Positions 27,489 to 35,068 of a DNA stretch of 64,000 bases are shown piece after piece. The translations under genes were made by a program, and so were the position numbers. The stretch's first letter is position 1, and every line of letters begins with the position of its first letter. The notes beneath the pieces are model-generated. The model was not told where the DNA came from, made no database searches, and worked only from the letters and a program-made list of their open reading frames with translations. Source of the stretch: Streptomyces sp. NRRL F-5126 (lineage in GTDB: Bacteria; Actinomycetota; Actinomycetes; Streptomycetales; Streptomycetaceae); NCBI RefSeq assembly GCF_000721265.1, contig NZ_JOFZ01000012.1, forward strand, positions 310,001-374,000, given 5' to 3'.

Positions 27489-29432
27489 TCAGACGCAGTC
27501 GCTGCCCGGCGCAGGGTCACCGAGCCATCGGCCGAACCACGCGCGGGTGCGCCGGAGGACGTCGATCCGGTGGTTGCGCTCCATGATCAGGTGCCCCTCG
27601 CGGGGGTAGACGACGAACTCGTGCTCGACGCCGAATCGGCACAGCGCACGGTGGAAGAACGTTGCCTGGCCGAGTGGCACGTTCGTGTCCTCCTCGCCGT
27701 GCAGGATCAGCACCGGAGTGGAGACCTTCGACGCGAACGACACCGGGCTGAGCCGGTCGTGGACGTGCGGGCCCGGGCCCTCCCAGCCGATACTGCCGCC
27801 GAGTCCGGATTCCAGGACCCCCTCCTCGCCGGTGGCCGCTTGCATGCCCCAGTCGCTGATCCCGGCGCCCATCAGCGCGGCCTTGAAGCGGTCGGTCTGC
27901 CCCACCGCCCACGCGGCCATGAACCCGCCATGGCTCCAGCCGTCGATCCCGAGCCGGTCCGGGTCGGCGACCCCGTCGGCGATCAGCAGGTCGATCCCGG
28001 TGAGGATGTCGGTCCATTCCTCAAGGCCGACCCTGCCCGCGACCGCCGCCGCGAACGCGTGGCCGTGTCCCTGACCGCCCCGCGGATTGGGCAGGAAGAC
28101 CGCGTATCCCGCGGTCGCAAGCCACTGCGGGGCGAACCAGGTGGTGTTCAGGTCGTCGCAGTACCGGTCGTAGGGGCCGCCGTGCACCAGGGTGATGAGC
28201 GGGAACGGGCCGTCCTGCCGGCGCGTGCCGGGCGGCAGGATCAGCAGCCCGTCCAGGTCCAGGCCGTCGCCGGCCTTGTAGGCGAGGCGCTCCTGGCTGC
28301 CCCACCTGATCCGGCGCAGATCCGGCCTGGTGTCGCTGAGCCGGACCAGCCGGCCGCCGGGAGGCCCGCAGTGCACTTCTCCCGGCTCGTAGGCCGTGCT
28401 CGCCAGCGCGGCGACCGCCTCACCCGAGCCGTCGGCTGTGAGTGAGTCGACGCGGCCGTCCCGCGTGGACACACGCCGGAAGCACGGCACCTCGGGGTCG
28501 AGCCGGTAGATGGCGGTGTCGAGTCCGTCGGCGAACAGCGCCAACGGCATCCCGTTCCCGACCTGCACCAGCTCGGCCGGGCAGACGTCCATGCCCGCGG
28601 TCAGGTTGCGGTGCTCCCGCTTCCCCGCAGCGGCGCCCGGCTCGGGCACGGCGACGTCGAAAACGGCGAGCCCGCCGACCAGGCCAGGCGGGGTCATCGC
28701 CAGGTAAGCCACCCGCCAGGCATCGCGGGCCCTCCACCAGATCGGCGAGCAGGCCCCGAGCTCCACCTGCCCCAGATCGAGAAACGCTCCCGTGGCGGGG
28801 TCGACCACGTGCAACTCGGCGGTGAACGTGCCGGGATCGAACTCCGGGCAGGACCAGCTGATGACCGCCAGGCTGCCACCGTCCGGTCGCTGGACCACGT
28901 CAATGATGTGCCTGTCGCCGAGCGCCGCGATCACACACAGCTCACGCGTGCCCAGGTGCAGGAGGCGCAACCGGACAGGGACAGCCCCTGCTCCCCATAC
29001 GATCGCGTCGTCGCCCTCGGCCTCCCGGCGCTCGTCCCGCTCGCTCGGCTCGTCGGCGGCGATCACGGCGACCGTCCCGCCGTCGGCGAGCGGCCAGTGG
29101 TCCACGATCCCGCCCCGCCAGGCGGTCAGGGTCTCGCACTGGCTACCGTCGAGCCCGACGCGGTGCAGCTGCCCCTCCGACCGGAAGAAGAGCGACGCCG
29201 AGTCCGGCGCCCACCTGGGCACGCCCTCGCACGCGGTAATCCCGGCCAGTTCCCGGGGAGACGAGGCGCCATCAGCGGCGGCGACCCACAGTGAACGTGC
29301 CGGGTGCGGACCCCGACCGGGTAAGGCCACCACGTAGGCGACCCAGACGCCGTCCGGGGAGATCACCGGGGATCGCGGCTTCGCGCTGTCCACGAGGAGC
29401 TCGGCAGTCAACTCCGGTACGTCTTCACTCAT
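27489..29432 (-). CDS. S9 family prolyl oligopeptidase-like serine peptidase
   Basis: A 647-residue cytosolic peptidase of the acylaminoacyl-peptidase/dipeptidyl-peptidase group. A beta-propeller fills about residues 1-380 (ISPDGVWVAYVV, WAPDSASLFFRS). The alpha/beta-hydrolase domain follows: LITLVHGGPYDRY (oxyanion region), nucleophile Ser in IDGWSHGGFMAAW, Asp in LILHGEEDTNVP and His in YPREGHLIM. The ATG at 29432 (MSEDVPELTAEL) is chosen because the frame upstream, though open, is not propeller-like and its ribosome-binding sequence is weak. No signal peptide. It lies between the two WYL-gene copies in the accessory zone. Confidence 0.9.
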   Translation of the reverse strand: MSEDVPELTAELLVDSAKPRSPVISPDGVWVAYVVALPGRGPHPARSLWVAAADGASSPRELAGITACEGVPRWAPDSASLFFRSEGQLHRVGLDGSQCETLTAWRGGIVDHWPLADGGTVAVIAADEPSERDERREAEGDDAIVWGAGAVPVRLRLLHLGTRELCVIAALGDRHIIDVVQRPDGGSLAVISWSCPEFDPGTFTAELHVVDPATGAFLDLGQVELGACSPIWWRARDAWRVAYLAMTPPGLVGGLAVFDVAVPEPGAAAGKREHRNLTAGMDVCPAELVQVGNGMPLALFADGLDTAIYRLDPEVPCFRRVSTRDGRVDSLTADGSGEAVAALASTAYEPGEVHCGPPGGRLVRLSDTRPDLRRIRWGSQERLAYKAGDGLDLDGLLILPPGTRRQDGPFPLITLVHGGPYDRYCDDLNTTWFAPQWLATAGYAVFLPNPRGGQGHGHAFAAAVAGRVGLEEWTDILTGIDLLIADGVADPDRLGIDGWSHGGFMAAWAVGQTDRFKAALMGAGISDWGMQAATGEEGVLESGLGGSIGWEGPGPHVHDRLSPVSFASKVSTPVLILHGEEDTNVPLGQATFFHRALCRFGVEHEFVVYPREGHLIMERNHRIDVLRRTRAWFGRWLGDPAPGSDCV

Positions 29433-29600
29433 CCGCAACGCCCACCCATTCCGTGACCAGGGATACCCGCGCATCCTGTGCCTTCGGCGTGCCGCCTGTC
29501 CGGTGAATACCGGATCTCCGTCGGCCGAGACCCGGGCCCGCCCCGCCTGGCGGGTCCGCACTCGACCTGGCCCGCTGTGCGAGGAGCAGTCGAGAACCGC

Positions 29601-29630
29601 CGTGCCGGGGCTCGATGGGGCCCCGGCACG
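29601..29630 (-). terminator. Terminator after GNAT gene
   Basis: A perfect 11-bp stem (29601-29611 with 29620-29630) and an 8-nt loop lie 12 bp past the stop of the leftward GNAT gene. Confidence 0.7.
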
Positions 29631-29641
29631 ACGGGCCTTGA

Positions 29642-30151
29642 CTAGATGCCGAACGGTGCGGCGTAGTGAACCGTGCCGCTTGGCAGCGGGTGGCCCGCGT
29701 CGAGGGTGAGGGCCATCATGGCCTCGTCCGGGACGTCGATGCTGAGCCCGATGCCGTGCTGGGAGGCGCGGGTGAAGCCGAACCGCGGGTAGTACGCCGG
29801 GTGTCCGAGGACGGTGACGAAGTGCTCGCCCAGCTCCTTGGCAGCCCGCAACGAGGCGCGGACAGCCGCGGATCCTGCGCCGGTCTTCTGGTACTCGGGC
29901 AGGACGGCGACGGGGCCCAGGCACAGGGCCGGCGTGTCGCCGATGTGGCAGCGGGTCAGCAGCGCGTGGCCGATGAGCCTGCCGTCGTGGTCGGTGGCGA
30001 CGATGGACAGCCCGTTGACCCACGAGGGGTCGGCGCGCAGGGCGTCGATGAGGTCGGCCTCCAACGGAGTGTCGAACGCGGCGAGGGTGATGTCGCGGAT
30101 GGTGGAGATGTCGGCGCTGGTCTCAGCGCGCGTGATCCAGTTGATGCTCAC
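29642..30151 (-). CDS. GNAT family N-acetyltransferase
   Basis: A 169-residue acetyltransferase. The N-terminal part reads ITRAETSADISTIRDITLAAF with PLEADLIDALRADPSW, a form common in YhbS-like GNATs. The acetyl-CoA loop region is LGPVAVLPEYQKTGAGSAAVRASL, with VLGHPAYYPRFGF near the C-terminus. The GTG at 30151 gives the usual family N-terminus; a GTG at 30208 would add 19 residues. Acceptor substrate unknown. A 22-codon ORF with an excellent ribosome-binding site lies 85 bp upstream on the same strand. Confidence 0.88.
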   Translation of the reverse strand: MSINWITRAETSADISTIRDITLAAFDTPLEADLIDALRADPSWVNGLSIVATDHDGRLIGHALLTRCHIGDTPALCLGPVAVLPEYQKTGAGSAAVRASLRAAKELGEHFVTVLGHPAYYPRFGFTRASQHGIGLSIDVPDEAMMALTLDAGHPLPSGTVHYAAPFGI

Positions 30152-30236
30152 GATGGATGGTGATCCGTTCCATGGCTGGTTCGTGTCGATATTGCCTCGC
30201 GAGCTCACGCTCCCAGCGAGGCGGATCCGGATGAGG

Positions 30237-30305
30237 TCAGGCCGCGGCCCGGGACGTGAGGGTGGTCCGGGCGGAGCACATGGCAGTGGCCTTGAGCGCG
30301 GTCAT
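30237..30305 (-). CDS. Possible 22-aa leader peptide upstream of GNAT gene
   Basis: ATG at 30305 is preceded by GGGAGGTGAGGTTG, a near-ideal Streptomyces ribosome-binding site at 8-nt spacing. It encodes 22 residues starting MTALKATAMC, rich in A, T, R and S with one Cys, and ends TGA at 30237. It may be an upstream ORF controlling the GNAT gene or a chance ORF; no homologue is recognised. Confidence 0.35.
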   Translation of the reverse strand: MTALKATAMCSARTTLTSRAAA

Positions 30306-30451
30306 CAACCTCACCTCCCGACTTTCTCGATCTGGATCGGACACGAACGCCGGACACCGTATCATCGCAATGATCCCGTCCGGGTCCCGAACCCGGCTCA
30401 CCGCAGCGCGCTCCAGTACCGATCGGCCCGTGCCGAGCGGCTCACGAAAAC

Positions 30452-30803
30452 ACCGTCCTGTTGGAGGAGCGTTTCCGCAGGGACCCGGAGTTCGAACTCG
30501 AACCGTTCTGGCAGGAGCGATCGGCGGAGTTCGCGCGCTCGCTGCTGCGCTACGAGGTGACGCTGCGCCTGACGAAGGCGGGCGCGGCGCGCCTCCCGCA
30601 CATGACGGACAGGGTGGCAGCCGAGGAGGCGCTCGCGGCGACCCCGGCGCAGGACGCGGAGGGCAGGCTCACGGTCACGCTGGCGATGCAGTCGGAGAAC
30701 GTCGCGGTCGGCCAACTGCTGGGGCTTGCCGTGGAGGCGGAGGTCTTGGCACCCGGGTCCCCTGCGAGCGCGGTTCGCGGAGGCGGCGCCGACGCTGGCG
30801 GGA
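30452..30803 (+). pseudogene. Truncated, frameshifted second copy of WYL-regulator 3' end
   Basis: About 350 bp closely resembles 27112-27460 of the WYL gene, with long exact runs in both DNA and protein (FWQERSAEFARSLLRYEVTL and TPAQDAEGRLTVTLAM occur in both). The 5' two thirds of the gene are absent. Near the end an inserted base shifts the frame (LAPDALRARF becomes LAPGSPASAV). By chance the open frame then runs on into the HD gene downstream. Same orientation as the intact copy, so the two form a direct repeat around the S9 and GNAT genes. Confidence 0.85.
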
Positions 30804-30943
30804 CGGCCCGCGTGCCCCGTGCCGGGCCCACCTCGGGGCAGCAGCACGCACGCCGTACCCGTCCTGTCTCTGGGATCGGCCAGCAGGAGCAGGCACGGAC
30901 AATCTCACCTGCGTGGCCAGGACCGGCGGACTACAGTGCCCCG

Positions 30944-31993
30944 GTGAACAGCCAGAATGATCAACTCTTGGCGGAAGGCCGCGGACCAGCCGCCGCAGCG
31001 CCTGTTTCGACCAACGTGGTCGGCCTGTGCGAGGTGTTCACCGATCCACTCTGGCGCATCTCCGTCCATCTCAGCCCGGTGGAAGTCGATCTGCTGCGCA
31101 GCGAGCCGCTGCGGCGCCTGCACTTCATAGCGCACGGTGGGGCCTCAACGATCACTACCCTGCAGTCGTATTCAAGGCTTGAGCACAGTCTGGGCGTTCT
31201 GTCCCTGGCCTCGCATTTCCGCCCCACCGACCAGGTGCTGCGTGTGGCCGCGCTGGTGCATGACATCGGCCATCTGCCACTCAGCCACACTTTCGAAGGC
31301 GTCGCCGACCTCGATCACCACTCCATCGGCACCGACCTCCTCCAGGCCGACCCGCTCCGCGCTGTACTCGCAAGCAACGGCATCAGCGCTGAGGCGGTCG
31401 TAGCCGCCATGGGTAATGGGTCTGCCTCCCCGTTGAGCAGCCACCCCGACCTGCTCAACCTCGACCACCTTGACTCCTACGTCCGCAGCGGGCGGGCTGC
31501 TGGTCGACTCGACGCCGATCCAGTCGCTCTGCTGGATCGGCTCGACCTCCAGGACGCAGTGCTCTCAACCGATCGCGAAACGGCCGGAACGCTTGTCGAC
31601 CTCGTCTGCGCAGAGGCACGACTGCACACCTCCTGGGACAACGTAGGCCCAGTCTCCGTGGCGCGGCGCCTGGTCCGCCGACTGCTCGACAGCGGGGCAG
31701 CCGATCCATACCGGCTCGCACGGATGACTGATCCACAGCTGTGGTCCGCGTTCGACTCTCTCGAAGCCACACGTGCCGAGGGCACCATGCTGCGGTACGA
31801 ACCGCATCGGCTGAGGGTCGTTTCCGGCGGGGCGCCCGATGACCCGTCATCCTGGGACTACGCGCTGCGCAAGATCTACAGCTCTGCTCCGCTGGTCGAT
31901 GGCGACCGCATTGAGACCTCAGCCCCTGAACTCGCCGCCGCACTGGACCGCCTCAGACTGCTACCCACCAGATTTCGCGTCCGGTGGACCTGA
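30944..31993 (+). CDS. HD-domain phosphohydrolase (dGTPase/SAMHD1-like)
   Basis: A 349-residue metal-dependent phosphohydrolase. The HD signature is complete: His in YSRLEHSLGVLSLASHF, the HD pair in AALVHDIGHLPLSHTFE, and the distal Asp in LLNLDHLDSYVRSG. This arrangement is that of dGTPase/SAMHD1-like and YpgC-like proteins, which hydrolyse nucleotides, sometimes in phage defence; the substrate here is unknown. The open frame extends back through the decayed WYL copy, but the GTG at 30944 (VNSQNDQLLAEG) marks where the sequence stops resembling that copy and is taken as the start. Codon use is less G/C-biased than in core genes, suggesting transfer. Confidence 0.8.
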   Translation: MNSQNDQLLAEGRGPAAAAPVSTNVVGLCEVFTDPLWRISVHLSPVEVDLLRSEPLRRLHFIAHGGASTITTLQSYSRLEHSLGVLSLASHFRPTDQVLRVAALVHDIGHLPLSHTFEGVADLDHHSIGTDLLQADPLRAVLASNGISAEAVVAAMGNGSASPLSSHPDLLNLDHLDSYVRSGRAAGRLDADPVALLDRLDLQDAVLSTDRETAGTLVDLVCAEARLHTSWDNVGPVSVARRLVRRLLDSGAADPYRLARMTDPQLWSAFDSLEATRAEGTMLRYEPHRLRVVSGGAPDDPSSWDYALRKIYSSAPLVDGDRIETSAPELAAALDRLRLLPTRFRVRWT

Positions 31994-32110
31994 ACGCGGG
32001 GCTGTCCGATCCACGGCTGACCCAGTTCATTGATCGATCAGACCTGAACCGTGAACGTGACGCATGAAGTATTCCCGCTCATGGGCCGCAGCCGTTTCCG
32101 CCCTACGAGC

Positions 32111-32332
32111 TCACAGCTCGCCCGCGATCACACCCTCCTGGAACGCGGCCCACTCCGAAGCGGTGAACCGCAGCGGTTCCCGGTCCGTGTTCTTCGAGTC
32201 ACGTACGGCCCGTGCGCCGTGCGGCAGTTCGGCGACCTCGACGCAGTCGTTCTCGGCTCCGCTGGCTGTCGCCTTGTGCCAGACGGCGCCACTGAGGTCG
32301 TGTTCGTACAGCTCAGTCCTGCGGTCGGTCAC
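32111..32332 (-). CDS. DUF397 domain protein (whiJ-module small partner)
   Basis: A 73-residue protein with the DUF397 pattern: VWHKATASGAENDCVEVAEL, AVRDSKNTDREPLRFTASEW, and AAFQEGVIAGEL at the end. DUF397 proteins are small actinobacterial partners of XRE regulators in whiJ-like loci. Its ATG overlaps the stop of the XRE gene by 4 bp (ATGA), so the two are co-translated, as expected for interacting proteins. Confidence 0.92.
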   Translation of the reverse strand: MTDRRTELYEHDLSGAVWHKATASGAENDCVEVAELPHGARAVRDSKNTDREPLRFTASEWAAFQEGVIAGEL

Positions 32333-33195
32333 TTCCGGAAGCCTTCTTCCAGCTCGGCGATGCGTACGAGTGAGTCCTCAACGGGCAAAGCAGTGGCGCG
32401 AATGCGCTCGTACGCCCGCTCGAAGGGGACCGCGTCTTCGCCTTCAACGTACGTGGCTCCCCCTGGGTTCTCCAAGAGGACGACGCTCGGCAACGGTGCC
32501 CGGAATTTGGTGAGGGAGAAGCCGCCCTCAAGTCCTGGATGAGGAGTTGCGCTGAGCGGCATAAGTTGCACCGTGACGTTGGGCAGTTCTGCGGTCTCGC
32601 GCAGTCTGCGCAACTGTTCGTGCATGGTGCGGGGCCGACTCGCGAACCTCAGATGCAGGGCTGCTTCATGAATGATCGCCCAGAACTCCAGAGGGGTGCC
32701 GGGCCGACTGAGCACGGACTGGCGTGCCATGCGCACCTCTGCGAGCGCTGTGACCTCTTCGGCACTCCGAGTGGTGGTGATCCCGGCGATCGTCTCGCGC
32801 GCGTAGGCGGCGCTCTGCAGCAGTCCGGGAACCAGGAGCGGCGACCAGGAGCACACTACTTCGGCGTCCGTCTCCAGTGAGATGTAGTCCGCGTACAGAG
32901 GGCTGACAACCTGTGCGTACGCCTGCCACCAGCCCTTCTTCGCGGCGTCGTTCCTGAGCTGCTCCAAGGCGCTGCGGACCTGGCTGTCGTTCACCTCGTA
33001 AACCGTGAGCAGTTTGTCCAGGTCGGTGGGTCGGATTGCCTGTACCGCATTTTCGATCTTTGACATCTTCGGGCTCTGCCACCCCATCGCGGAGGCGGCA
33101 CGGTCCAAGCTCAGGCCGGCCTCGTTGCGGAGCCTGCGCAGAGCTCCTCCAAGGCGGCGGCGCCTGACGGTGGGGGCCAATGGGGCGTTGGGCAT
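32329..33195 (-). CDS. XRE-family regulator of whiJ type (Scr1 family)
   Basis: A 288-residue regulator: an N-terminal helix-turn-helix (LGGALRRLRNEAGLSLDRAA, SAMGWQSPKMSKIENAVQ), then a long DUF5753/Scr1-like domain (WWQAYAQVVSPLYADYISLE, WSPLLVPGLLQSAAYARETI, FWAIIHEAALHLRF, VTVQLMPLSATPHPGLEGGF, VVLLENPGGATYVEG). These proteins act with DUF397 partners in Streptomyces development and antibiotic control. The ATG at 33195 (MPNAPLAPTVRRR) is chosen over one 13 codons upstream. The gene is divergent from an anti-sigma-like ATPase gene, completing a classic three-gene module. Confidence 0.92.
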   Translation of the reverse strand: MPNAPLAPTVRRRRLGGALRRLRNEAGLSLDRAASAMGWQSPKMSKIENAVQAIRPTDLDKLLTVYEVNDSQVRSALEQLRNDAAKKGWWQAYAQVVSPLYADYISLETDAEVVCSWSPLLVPGLLQSAAYARETIAGITTTRSAEEVTALAEVRMARQSVLSRPGTPLEFWAIIHEAALHLRFASRPRTMHEQLRRLRETAELPNVTVQLMPLSATPHPGLEGGFSLTKFRAPLPSVVLLENPGGATYVEGEDAVPFERAYERIRATALPVEDSLVRIAELEEGFRK

Positions 33196-33344
33196 GCAGA
33201 CATGCTGCCATTCAAGGGGCGCCGGGACGGGCACAAAGGGGAACCGTCACTCATTAGGGTAGAAAGGTTGCGATTCAAGGGAGAACAGGTACACCCTCAA
33301 GTCAGCTCAGAGCGAGCAGAGTTCGCCCGACACAGGAGTCCTCC
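33196..33344. promoter_or_regulatory. Divergent control region of whiJ-type module
   Basis: This 149-bp spacer between the XRE gene and the ATPase gene holds two direct copies of attcaaggg (33210-33218 and 33273-33281), 63 bp apart, in an A/T-richer context (tcattagggtagaaaggttg). They are candidates for the XRE regulator's own sites. Confidence 0.4.
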
Positions 33345-33815
33345 ATGCCTCACTCCCTCGGCTGGTACCACACCTCCACCCCCACCGGCTTCGTCCTCCA
33401 CCTCTCGGCCACAGCCGACCACCTGCATGCCACCCGCGCCCTCATCGACAAGACGCTCGCCGACGCCGGAGTGGCCGAAGGGCAGTCTTGCGCTGTGCAG
33501 TTGGTGATGTCAGAGCTGTTCGGCAACGCGGTCCGCGCCTGTGGCGACTTCGTGCCACTCGTCGCCGAGGTGGCGGTCGAACCACCACAGCGGCACAGCG
33601 GCGGCACGGAACGAGGCGTACGGCTCAGGCTGCACGACCCGTACCGGCTCGCGATGCCCGTGCGTGGCAGCGTACGGCTGGACGATCCCGAGGCGGAGTC
33701 AGGGCGCGGACTCCCGCTGATCGATCTACTTGCTCCGGGATGGAGGGTCGCGGGCACGCCGGTCGGCAAACAAGTGCGCTGCCGGATTCCCGCTACGGGA
33801 GAGGTTATGGCCTGA
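33345..33815 (+). CDS. Anti-sigma-like ATP-binding protein (RsbW/AbaA-type HATPase)
   Basis: A 156-residue GHKL ATPase-fold protein of the RsbW/SpoIIAB class found in whiJ-like modules. The N-box is visible in VQLVMSELFGNAVRACG (E and N for Mg-ATP) and the glycine lid in ESGRGLPLIDLLAPGW. Such proteins may phosphorylate an anti-anti-sigma factor or simply bind partners. It is divergent from the XRE-DUF397 pair. The ATG at 33345 follows GGAGTCCTCC. Confident on fold, not on target. Confidence 0.88.
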   Translation: MPHSLGWYHTSTPTGFVLHLSATADHLHATRALIDKTLADAGVAEGQSCAVQLVMSELFGNAVRACGDFVPLVAEVAVEPPQRHSGGTERGVRLRLHDPYRLAMPVRGSVRLDDPEAESGRGLPLIDLLAPGWRVAGTPVGKQVRCRIPATGEVMA

Positions 33816-33910
33816 GCCGATCCGCTGTTGAGCCGCCGACAGTTCGCGGCTGGCACGACTTCGCCGAGGTCCGCGAAGAGTTGCCGGCCTGGCCGAACGC
33901 CCGGGCGTGA

Positions 33911-34098
33911 ACGACGGGAGACGGGCCGAAGGCGTTGTTCGACACGGTGGCGGGCCCGCTGCGCGAGCGCCTTGTGCTGCTGCCGAGCGCTAGCCGTTTG
34001 GTCCAGCTGGTGGCGTCGGTGCGGGATGCAGCGCATCAGCGGCCGTGGGACACCTTGTACGGGATTCTGAGCGTGGGACAGCGAGAGGTCAACTGCGA
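33911..34098 (+). pseudogene. Decayed Tn3-family transposase N-terminal fragment
   Basis: This rightward segment reads ALFDTVAGPLRERLVLLPSA, SRLVQLVASVRDAAHQRPWD and TLYGILSVGQREVNCDLM, which resembles the DUF4158 region of actinobacterial Tn3-type transposases. A stop codon at 33908 precedes it in frame, and it ends against the 3' end of the leftward LysR gene, so only about 60 residues of a roughly 1000-residue protein are left. Recognition is by pattern only. Confidence 0.5.
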
Positions 34099-34100
34099 CC

Positions 34101-34997
34101 TCATGCGGGCAGCGGCGGAGCAGCGGCACGGAGGGCGGAAACAACGGCGACGACGGCCGGGTGGCGGGCGGCGCCGCGGCGGTGGGCGACGAGGGTGCGG
34201 CGGCCTAGCGGGAGGCGGGTCAGCGAGACCTCGCGGGGAGGGTCGACCGCACCCATGTGCGGGACGACGGCCACGCCCTGGCCGAGGGCGACGAGCGCGA
34301 GAACCGTGGTGAACTCGTCTACTTGATGTCGGACTTGGGGTATGAAGCCAGCGGCCCGGCATGCTCCGAGGGTCATGGCGTGGCAGAGCGTGCCGGGGGT
34401 AGCGGTGATCCAGGGCACGCCGCCGAAGCGCGCGAGCAGCGGGATGTCATCGGGCGCCTCGGGTAGGTGTGTTGAGGCGAGATACATGGGCTCCGTGAAG
34501 AGCGGGACGGTCTCCAGCCCCGGTTCGGGCATGGAAGGAACGAAGTCGTACTCGTGCACGAGCGCCAGGTCGAGGTCGCCACCGCGCAGGGCGTCGGCGA
34601 CGGCGGCCGGGTCGATCTCCCGCACTCTCGGTTCCAGGCCCGGGTGCTCACGCGCGAGCGCGACCAACGCGGACGGGACGATCGTGCGCGTGGCAGTGGG
34701 GAAAGCGCCGATGCGCAGCGGTCCTGACAGACCATGTCGTGCGTCCGCGAGATCGGCGGCAGCCATTTCCAGACGTTCCAGAACCACCTCTGCGTGGCGT
34801 ACGAGGTTCTGCGCGGCCGGCGTGAGAGCGACCTGCCGACCCGTGCGCTCCAGCAGCGGCACTCCCGCTTCGCGCTCCAACGCACTGAGCTGCTGGGAGA
34901 CCGCCGAGGGCGTGAACGCCAGCCCCTGAGCGACTGCGGCAATGGTGCCGCGCAGTGACAGTTCCCGCAGCAGGCGCAGGCGACGTGCATCGAGCAT
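34101..34997 (-). CDS. LysR family transcriptional regulator
   Basis: A 298-residue LTTR with the N-terminal HTH (MLDARRLRLLRELSLRGTIA, then FTPSAVSQQLSALEREAGVP) and a periplasmic-binding-like effector domain (GPLRIGAFPTATRTIVPSAL, LDLALVHEYDFVP, GVPWITATPGTL). It diverges from the DHDPS-like gene across 71 bp, the usual setting for an LTTR that controls its neighbour. Its 3' end abuts a transposase remnant without disruption of the frame. Inducer unknown. Confidence 0.92.
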   Translation of the reverse strand: MLDARRLRLLRELSLRGTIAAVAQGLAFTPSAVSQQLSALEREAGVPLLERTGRQVALTPAAQNLVRHAEVVLERLEMAAADLADARHGLSGPLRIGAFPTATRTIVPSALVALAREHPGLEPRVREIDPAAVADALRGGDLDLALVHEYDFVPSMPEPGLETVPLFTEPMYLASTHLPEAPDDIPLLARFGGVPWITATPGTLCHAMTLGACRAAGFIPQVRHQVDEFTTVLALVALGQGVAVVPHMGAVDPPREVSLTRLPLGRRTLVAHRRGAARHPAVVAVVSALRAAAPPLPA

Positions 34998-35068
34998 CAG
35001 TCCAGCTTACGGTCAGAATCGGAAACGTGAACTGGACCTGCACGATCCTAGCGGGCCACGCTGGTCCT

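Noticed and set aside
30461..30943. HD protein starting far upstream with a WYL-like N-terminal half (510 aa fusion)
   Set aside because: The upstream half is a truncated, frameshifted copy of the WYL gene; the shared open frame is accidental, and a GTG start at 30944 fits the HD protein.
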